Below are positions 30,204-34,677 of a stretch of DNA of 34,677 nt, one piece after another (within the stretch, counting starts at the first letter, position 1; every line of letters begins with the position of its first letter). The stretch comes from an uncultured Desulfosoma sp. (GTDB lineage: Bacteria; Desulfobacterota; Syntrophobacteria; Syntrophobacterales; DSM-9756). The notes under the pieces were generated by a model. It saw nothing but the letters and a program-made list of their open reading frames with translations. It was not told where the DNA came from and ran no database searches. A program made the translations under genes and the position numbers. The stretch lies in NCBI GenBank assembly GCA_937960435.1, contig CALGPN010000045.1, positions 1 through 34,677 of the forward strand. Direction: 5' to 3'.

Positions 30204-32201
30204 TCAAGGGCTGTCTAAGGTCGGGTTGTTCGGTCGGCTGAGAACCAGCTGGAAGTCGTTCAGGGTCCGGGTGGCGAAGGCCGCTTCGCAGAAGCCCAGG
30301 TAATAGAGCCACATGCGCCGGAAGGTCTCATCGAACCCTAGGGCTTTCACCGCTTCCCGATTCTTTTCGAAACGCACGCGCCATGCCCTGAGGGTCTTTG
30401 CATAGTGGACGCCGATGTTTTCCAGCGATTCCACATAAAATTTCGATGTCTTCGCCATGGCATCGCACAGGGCCGTCAGAGACGGCAGCAGTCCCCCCGG
30501 AAAAATATATTTCTGGATCCAATCGCATCCCCTCCGGTAGCGTTCGTAGCGATGATCCGGAATGGCGATCGTCTGAAGGACAACGAGCCCGTTTGGGGTG
30601 AGAAGCCGTTCGCAGCATTGGAAAAATTTGGGGAAATTTTCATGTCCGACGGCCTCGAGCATTTCGATGGAAACAATCTTATCGAAACGTCCCTCCACAC
30701 GACGATAGTCCTCGAGAAGAATCGTCACCCGATCTTCCAGGCCGGCTTCCCGAACCCTCTGACGGGCCAGCGCCCATTGGGCTTGGGAAACCGTGATACC
30801 GGTGACGCGGCATCCCGTCTCTCGGGCGGCGAGAATGGCGAAGCTTCCCCAGCCGCAGCCGATTTCCAGGACGTGATCGTCCGAGCTCAGCCGAGCCTTT
30901 TGCGCGATGCGGCGCAGCTTACGCTCTTGCGCCTTCTCCAAATCCTCCGTGTCGCTTTGGAACACGGCGCAAAAATAGGTCATGGTGGGATCGAGAAACG
31001 TGGCGAAGAGTTCGTTGCTGAGATCGTAATGACGGCGGATGTTCCGCCGTGAACCGAAAAGGGTGTTGGCTCGAGATAAGTGGCGCATCCAATCGAGCAC
31101 CCCGATCAGTTTGGATGTCCGGTTCTGCCGGTTTTCCAAAACGTCCCGGTTTCGGATCAAGAAGGTGATGAACGCTGTGAGGTCCGAAGAGTCCCATAGG
31201 CCTTCCATAAAGGACTCGCCGAGACCCACATCGCCGCCGAAAAACACCCGGCGGAAAAAGCTCGCATCATGCACTATGAGATCCGCCTCCGGAGCGCTAC
31301 CGGATTTGCCGAACCGATGCCGGGTCCCGTCCGCCAGGGTCACGGTCAGGCTGCCGGTATGCGCCTGCGAGACAACATTCAGGAACCATCGGCTCAGTCG
31401 TTTGTCCACGGTTCCCGACGGATTTTTGATCAGGGTCAAGGGATGTGTCGCTGTCGGTTTCGCGAACACGGGCAGTTTCCTCCGGAAATAGAGTTGTGCC
31501 GCTTGCCATAAGATGCGGGGCATGGTCCGGTGGGGAAGGAGAGGACGGCGAAGCACGGCCGCAGCCAGAGCCCGATTGGTCAAGGGGACGCCCTGCCCTT
31601 CCAGACGCGCACGAAAAACCATGCGCCCCTCTTTCCACAGCCTCACCTCGATAGCCAGTTCTTTGCGAATGTCCTCGAAAAGAAACTCGTACCGGCCGGA
31701 CTTGTCGTGAAACGGGGATACATGAAACACGTTGTCGGCGCGATAGCGTCGAAAGGCGCAGCGGGAATCCGGGTCCGGTTGGGACAGGATATAGAGGTGC
31801 CGTTCGCCGAACGTGTTGTTCACTTCGGCAACTACAGCCTTGAGCTCTTCCTGGGGGTCGAAGACATAGTGGAAACTCACGGGGTTAAACACCCGGGGTC
31901 CCAGGCGGGCCGAGGTGACGAGAACGATCGGGCCAAAAGGGGGAGGGATCCCTTGTTTTTCCAGGAACGTTTCCAATCGGGAACGGATGGGCGCCGGGCG
32001 GCCGTCCAGATAGTCCGCATCGTGGAGGGACGTGACATTTATCCGGTTATGGCTGAAAAGCACGAGGCGGTCGCTCAGGCGAGGCAGCTCGTCCACGTCG
32101 AAGGCGAAGACGCGCACAGGGTAGCAAAAGGCGTGTTTGACGGGTTCCAGGCGTTCGTGTTCCACGGTTGCCGAAAACAACCGAGAGGAAAAAGAGTTCA
32201 T
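30204..32201 (-). CDS. DUF1365 protein fused to cyclopropane-fatty-acyl-phospholipid synthase-type methyltransferase
   Basis: One 665-residue frame holds two proteins usually encoded side by side. Residues about 5-245 are DUF1365: HERLEPVKHAFCYPVRVFAFDVDEL, RVFNPVSFHYVFD, AEVNNTFGERH. Residues about 265-650 are a cyclopropane-fatty-acid synthase: YDLSNELFATFLDPTMTYFCAVF, SAM-binding VLEIGCGWGSFAILAARETG, SIEMLEAVGHENFPKFF, and CDWIQKYIFPGG. Such enzymes use S-adenosylmethionine to methylenate or methylate unsaturated acyl chains of membrane phospholipids. The ATG at 32199-32201 overlaps the stop of the upstream flavin amine oxidase remnant (ATGA), so translation was once coupled to it. The cluster type (flavin amine oxidase, DUF1365, CFA synthase, DUF2177, DUF1499, MFS) is familiar in Proteobacteria, some linked to modified membrane fatty acids. 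Catalytic motifs look intact; the exact lipid product is unknown. Confidence 0.9.
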   Translation of the reverse strand: MNSFSSRLFSATVEHERLEPVKHAFCYPVRVFAFDVDELPRLSDRLVLFSHNRINVTSLHDADYLDGRPAPIRSRLETFLEKQGIPPPFGPIVLVTSARLGPRVFNPVSFHYVFDPQEELKAVVAEVNNTFGERHLYILSQPDPDSRCAFRRYRADNVFHVSPFHDKSGRYEFLFEDIRKELAIEVRLWKEGRMVFRARLEGQGVPLTNRALAAAVLRRPLLPHRTMPRILWQAAQLYFRRKLPVFAKPTATHPLTLIKNPSGTVDKRLSRWFLNVVSQAHTGSLTVTLADGTRHRFGKSGSAPEADLIVHDASFFRRVFFGGDVGLGESFMEGLWDSSDLTAFITFLIRNRDVLENRQNRTSKLIGVLDWMRHLSRANTLFGSRRNIRRHYDLSNELFATFLDPTMTYFCAVFQSDTEDLEKAQERKLRRIAQKARLSSDDHVLEIGCGWGSFAILAARETGCRVTGITVSQAQWALARQRVREAGLEDRVTILLEDYRRVEGRFDKIVSIEMLEAVGHENFPKFFQCCERLLTPNGLVVLQTIAIPDHRYERYRRGCDWIQKYIFPGGLLPSLTALCDAMAKTSKFYVESLENIGVHYAKTLRAWRVRFEKNREAVKALGFDETFRRMWLYYLGFCEAAFATRTLNDFQLVLSRPNNPTLDSP

Positions 32202-32972
32202 AGATCCCATCCGAACTGTCGGGTCACCTGCACTGCGGAGCGGATGCCGTCTTCGTGAAAACCGTAGCCGAAGTAGGCGCCGCAGAACCAGCTGCGATGC
32301 CGCCCGTTGAGGCTCGGCAAGGCGTTTTGCGTGTTCATGGATTCAAAGGAGTACATGGGATGGGTGTCGTCGAAAGCGGCGATCTCCCCTCGGGGTGGAT
32401 GATGGGGCCAGGGGTTGAGCGTGACACAGTAAGGCCGACGGGAAGGCAGGGCTTGCAGTCGGTTCATGAAATAGGTCACCGTCAGCTTGGGGAAATCCCT
32501 GGCGATCCAGGTATTCGCCTAAGCTGATCCCCCGAAGGGATCCGTCCAAGAGGGCCCGTCGTGTGGTGGACAGGAAACGCACGATGCCGAAAAGGAGGCG
32601 CAAGAACCGAGGATTTCCCAAATTCTTCGGCTGAGCCCAAAGCCCCCGAAAGCCGGATCCGGCATAATAGAAGTTTCGGGCGGGGTTCCAGTAGCTTAGG
32701 GCCATGTCGGTCTTCCGGAGGCCAACGCCCAGCTGACGGAAAAATTTCAGGAGCAGGGGATAGGTGCGCTCATTCAACACGATGAATCCCGTATCCACGG
32801 GAAGTCCTATCCCCGACCCATCGTCCACAAGCAGCGTGCGAGTGTGTCCGCCGACGTAGTCGTTTCGTTCGAAGATCGTGCCCCGGTGCGCTCGCTGAAG
32901 CACGTACGGGGCGGCGATTCCGGAGATTCCGGCGCCGATGATGGCGATGTCTAACCCCTAGGAACGATCCAT
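32198..32972 (-). pseudogene. Decayed FAD-dependent amine oxidase/desaturase-like protein (COG2907 type)
   Basis: The gene is recognisable but broken in two ways. From ATG 32970-32972 (GGAG upstream) the fifth codon is TAG (32958-32960); no other start precedes the FAD motif DIAIIGAGISGIAAPYVLQRA. The same frame continues through FERNDYVGGHTRT, LPVDTGFIVLNERTYP and LGEYLDRQGF. It then jumps near 32490-32510 to another frame that reads LTVTYFMNRLQ, VTLNPWP and WFCGAYFGYGFHEDGIRSAVQV to the stop at 32198. Comparing with the usual length of about 420 residues, roughly 170-190 central residues are missing. This is therefore an out-of-frame internal deletion, not just a point shift. Intact relatives are flavoenzymes found beside DUF1365 and CFA synthase genes. 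The C-terminal end still overlaps the next gene's start. Confidence 0.85.
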
Positions 32973-32986
32973 GAAAGGCTCCACAT

Positions 32987-33009
32987 TTTTCACGTCAAGA
33001 GGGTGAAAA
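32987..33009. promoter_or_regulatory. Inverted repeat in the divergent control region before DUF2177
   Basis: TTTTCAC (32987-32993) and GTGAAAA (33003-33009) form 7-base arms with a 9-base gap, between the amine oxidase remnant and the DUF2177 gene. It could be a regulator site. No clear -35/-10 pair was seen nearby. Confidence 0.3.
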
Positions 33010-33086
33010 CCTGCTCGTGACCATTAGGTTGTGCATGTATCGCGTTGTTTTCGAAAAGCCAAGGGTTTCCATGAAAGGAGCTTACC

Positions 33087-33503
33087 ATGTGGCATGCCGT
33101 AAAGCTTTACGTCCTTACCACCGTGATTTTTCTGGTTCTGGACCTCACCTACCTGGGTCTTCTCATGCCCAATTTTTATAAAGCGCAGCTTGGAAACCTG
33201 GCGCGGCGAAGCGGCGACGCCCTCGCCCCGTTGTGGTGGGCCGCCCTGATCGTCTACCTCTTGATCCCCCTGGGGATCATTCTCTTTGCCTTGCCGCGGG
33301 TCAACCCCCACGGAGGTCTTCTTTCGGCCTTGCTCTGGGGGTTTCTCTATGGGGTGACCCTTTACGGCGTCTACGATTTTACGAACTTGTCCACTTTGGC
33401 CCGATGGCCGGTGCCGCTAAGTTTCGCGGACACGGCCTGGGGAGGGTTCCTGTGTGCCGTGGTGAACGCCTTTGCCTTTCAGTTAGACCGATGGCTGGCA
33501 TAA
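33087..33503 (+). CDS. DUF2177 family membrane protein
   Basis: This 138-residue integral membrane protein has four hydrophobic segments, about residues 5-27, 47-69, 76-96 and 112-134. The early LDLTYLGLL and the GFLYGVTLYGVYDFTNLSTLARWP segment are the recognisable DUF2177 features. Function is unknown; genes of this family commonly accompany flavin amine oxidase, DUF1365 and CFA-synthase genes, as here. AAAGGAG stands 6 bases before the ATG. It runs divergently from the decayed amine oxidase and meets the DUF1499 gene tail to tail with 12 bases between. Confidence 0.88.
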   Translation: MWHAVKLYVLTTVIFLVLDLTYLGLLMPNFYKAQLGNLARRSGDALAPLWWAALIVYLLIPLGIILFALPRVNPHGGLLSALLWGFLYGVTLYGVYDFTNLSTLARWPVPLSFADTAWGGFLCAVVNAFAFQLDRWLA

Positions 33504-33515
33504 GAAGTGCCGGCC

Positions 33516-33878
33516 TTACCCCAGGCGGCGTCTCAATTCGGATCGGATCATTTCCAGACGTTTTCGATTGACGCCCAGGTCCCAATACCCTACGCGGGAT
33601 GCCGAACGCATGTGGAGGAGGTTTTTCGACGCATCGAGGAAAAACTCCACATCGTCCACGAATCCCAAAAGGGTTCGGGCCTCCGCCCTGAGGTAATCGG
33701 GCCGGCGCTCGACGATGGTCGTCCGGGGCAGACTCCTGAGAATGTTTTCCAACTCCGCCATGAGGCGCGCCGCGGGCACCGACACCGGCAAGGGATCGAC
33801 GCGACGTGCCGGATCGGACGCTGTGCTGGACACACAGTTGGGTGAGGATCCGCAATCTCGTAAAGGATTTTTCTCCAT
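33516..33878 (-). CDS. DUF1499 family protein
   Basis: This 120-residue protein starts MEKNPLRDCGSSPNCVSSTASDP, the N-terminal Cys-x-SSPNCVSS hallmark of DUF1499. It continues with TIVERRPDYLRAEART, FVDDVEFFLD and SASRVGYWDLGVNRKRLEMIRSEL, all family features. Function is unknown; relatives are small, sometimes lipid-anchored proteins. The ATG at 33876-33878 lies in a CCATGG palindrome that also provides the start proposed for the divergent transporter gene. A longer form from 33926 is open but would overlap that gene further. It belongs to the same lipid-modification cluster as its neighbours. Confidence 0.85.
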   Translation of the reverse strand: MEKNPLRDCGSSPNCVSSTASDPARRVDPLPVSVPAARLMAELENILRSLPRTTIVERRPDYLRAEARTLLGFVDDVEFFLDASKNLLHMRSASRVGYWDLGVNRKRLEMIRSELRRRLG

Positions 33879-34677
33879 GGACCGTTCCCTTTCCTCGAGT
33901 GGGGACACGTCCGAGCGTGTCCGCATGGGTCTTCGGATCAGCTATGCTCTGCCCGCACTCGCGCTCGCCGTGGTGGGCATTCCCGTCTATGTCTATATGC
34001 CGAAGTTTTACACGGATGTCATGGGACTTTCGGCGGCGACCGCCGGGTCGGTTCTTCTGGCCGTGCGCCTTTTCGATGCCCTCAGCGACCCCTTGTGCGG
34101 CTGGATTTCCGACCGCAGCCGCGCACCCCTGGGCCGCCGCCGCCCTTACATTCTTCTCGGTTCTGTCCCTTTGGCGGTATCCCTTTGGGGGATTGTTCCA
34201 TCCCCCCGCATGGACCGGAGACCAGCTGCGCTGGTGGTTTTCGACAGCCGTGTTCGTCGTTTTTCTTTTCTGGACTCTGGTGGAAGTTCCCTATGAAGCG
34301 CTCGGCCCTGAAATCACCATGGACTATGACGAAAGAACGCGCCTCCTCGGTCTTCGTGACGGATTCGTCCTCATCGGCATCCTCATGGCCGCCGCTTCTC
34401 CGGTCTTTCTCGCAACGGTCCTCGATCTGCCGGCGACGGCAGAAGGGGAAAGGACCAAGTTTAGGATCATGGGGGCTCTCTATGCCCCTTTTCTCGTCGC
34501 GGCCTGTGCCGTGTGCGCCGTGCATGTGCGCGAAAGAAGCCCGCAGGCTTCATCGCCCGAGATCCCCTTGCCCTTTTGGGAAAACTTTAAAGCCGCCCTC
34601 AAAAACCGTCTCTTCGTGATCCTGCTATCGGCCTATACGGTGAGCGCTTTCGGCAGCAACCTGCCGGCAACATTGAT
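33877..34677 (+). pseudogene. GPH-type MFS transporter (COG2211), frameshifted and cut by the window end
   Basis: This is a membrane sugar-cation-symporter-like transporter of the glycoside-pentoside-hexuronide type. The first frame gives LRISYALPALALAVVGIPVYVYMPKFYTDVMGLSAATAGSVLLAVRLFDALSDPLCGWISDRSR, then RRPYILLGSVPLAVSLWG. Family sequence resumes one frame over: LFHPPAWTGDQLRWWF, FWTLVEVPYEALGPEITMDYDERTRLLGLRDGF, then further to the window end. Removing one G from the run of five at 34187-34191 restores SLWGLFHPPAW without a break. Either a real frameshift or a homopolymer read error is possible. Start ATG 33877 has AAAGGA 9 bases upstream; ATG 33925 (MGLRISY) is an alternative closer to the first membrane helix. 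Homologues occur in the same type of lipid cluster; the substrate is unknown. Confidence 0.75.

Noticed and set aside
32958-32960. TAG in the amine oxidase read as pyrrolysine
   Set aside because: The same gene also has a large out-of-frame deletion, and the position is outside any methylamine methyltransferase context. Decay explains it more simply.

Overview
The window looks like a chromosome segment from a GC-rich, anaerobic Gram-negative bacterium. It most resembles a Desulfobacterota (former Deltaproteobacteria) of the Syntrophobacter/Desulfacinum kind. The grounds are the rplM-rpsI-argC gene order, a TRAP uptake operon with an ADP-forming acyl-CoA synthetase, a large GltD/NuoG-like iron-sulfur fusion protein, a HAMP domain with a Cys-rich insert, and an RND efflux system with a lipoprotein outer-membrane channel. 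The lineage is an inference from gene content; no rRNA is present.

Layout. 1-4031 (minus): a housekeeping run rplM-rpsI, then argC-truA-aminotransferase, the last three joined by GTGA and ATGA overlaps. 4175-7848 (plus): an aromatic amino acid operon consisting of a sigma-70-type promoter, a short leader peptide with eight aromatic residues in nine codons, two tandem intrinsic terminators, DAHP synthase, and a single protein joining prephenate dehydrogenase (TyrA) to 3-dehydroquinate synthase (AroB). This is the most exciting system here: an apparent attenuator sensing Phe/Tyr/Trp that controls the entry step of the shikimate pathway together with an uncommon fused enzyme. 7871-9917 (minus): fabD and an unrecognised secreted protein, each with its own good promoter.

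10294-19032 (plus): ADP-forming acyl-CoA synthetase, a TIM-barrel protein with altered metal-ligand positions, TRAP transporter dctP-dctQ-dctM, then a PAS histidine kinase and a single-domain response regulator. A 330-bp block of palindromic repeats sits between dctQ and dctM and supplies the dctQ stop codon. 19585-23211 (plus): a 1208-residue flavin/iron-sulfur oxidoreductase ending in a molybdopterin-type domain without a recognisable Cys/Sec ligand.

23526-30020: an RND efflux operon (minus: adaptor, pump, outer-membrane lipoprotein) with a divergent TetR regulator and a perfect inverted repeat between them. 30204-34677: a lipid-modification cluster containing a DUF1365::cyclopropane-fatty-acid-synthase fusion, a decayed flavin amine oxidase, DUF2177, DUF1499 and a frameshifted GPH/MFS transporter running off the end. 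Two dispersed repeat families recur at 14.8-15.1, 19.2-19.4, 23.2-23.5 and 30.1-30.2 kb. They fall only between genes, including both convergent junctions at 23.2-23.5 and 30.0-30.2 kb. No tRNA, rRNA, CRISPR array or insertion-sequence transposase was seen.
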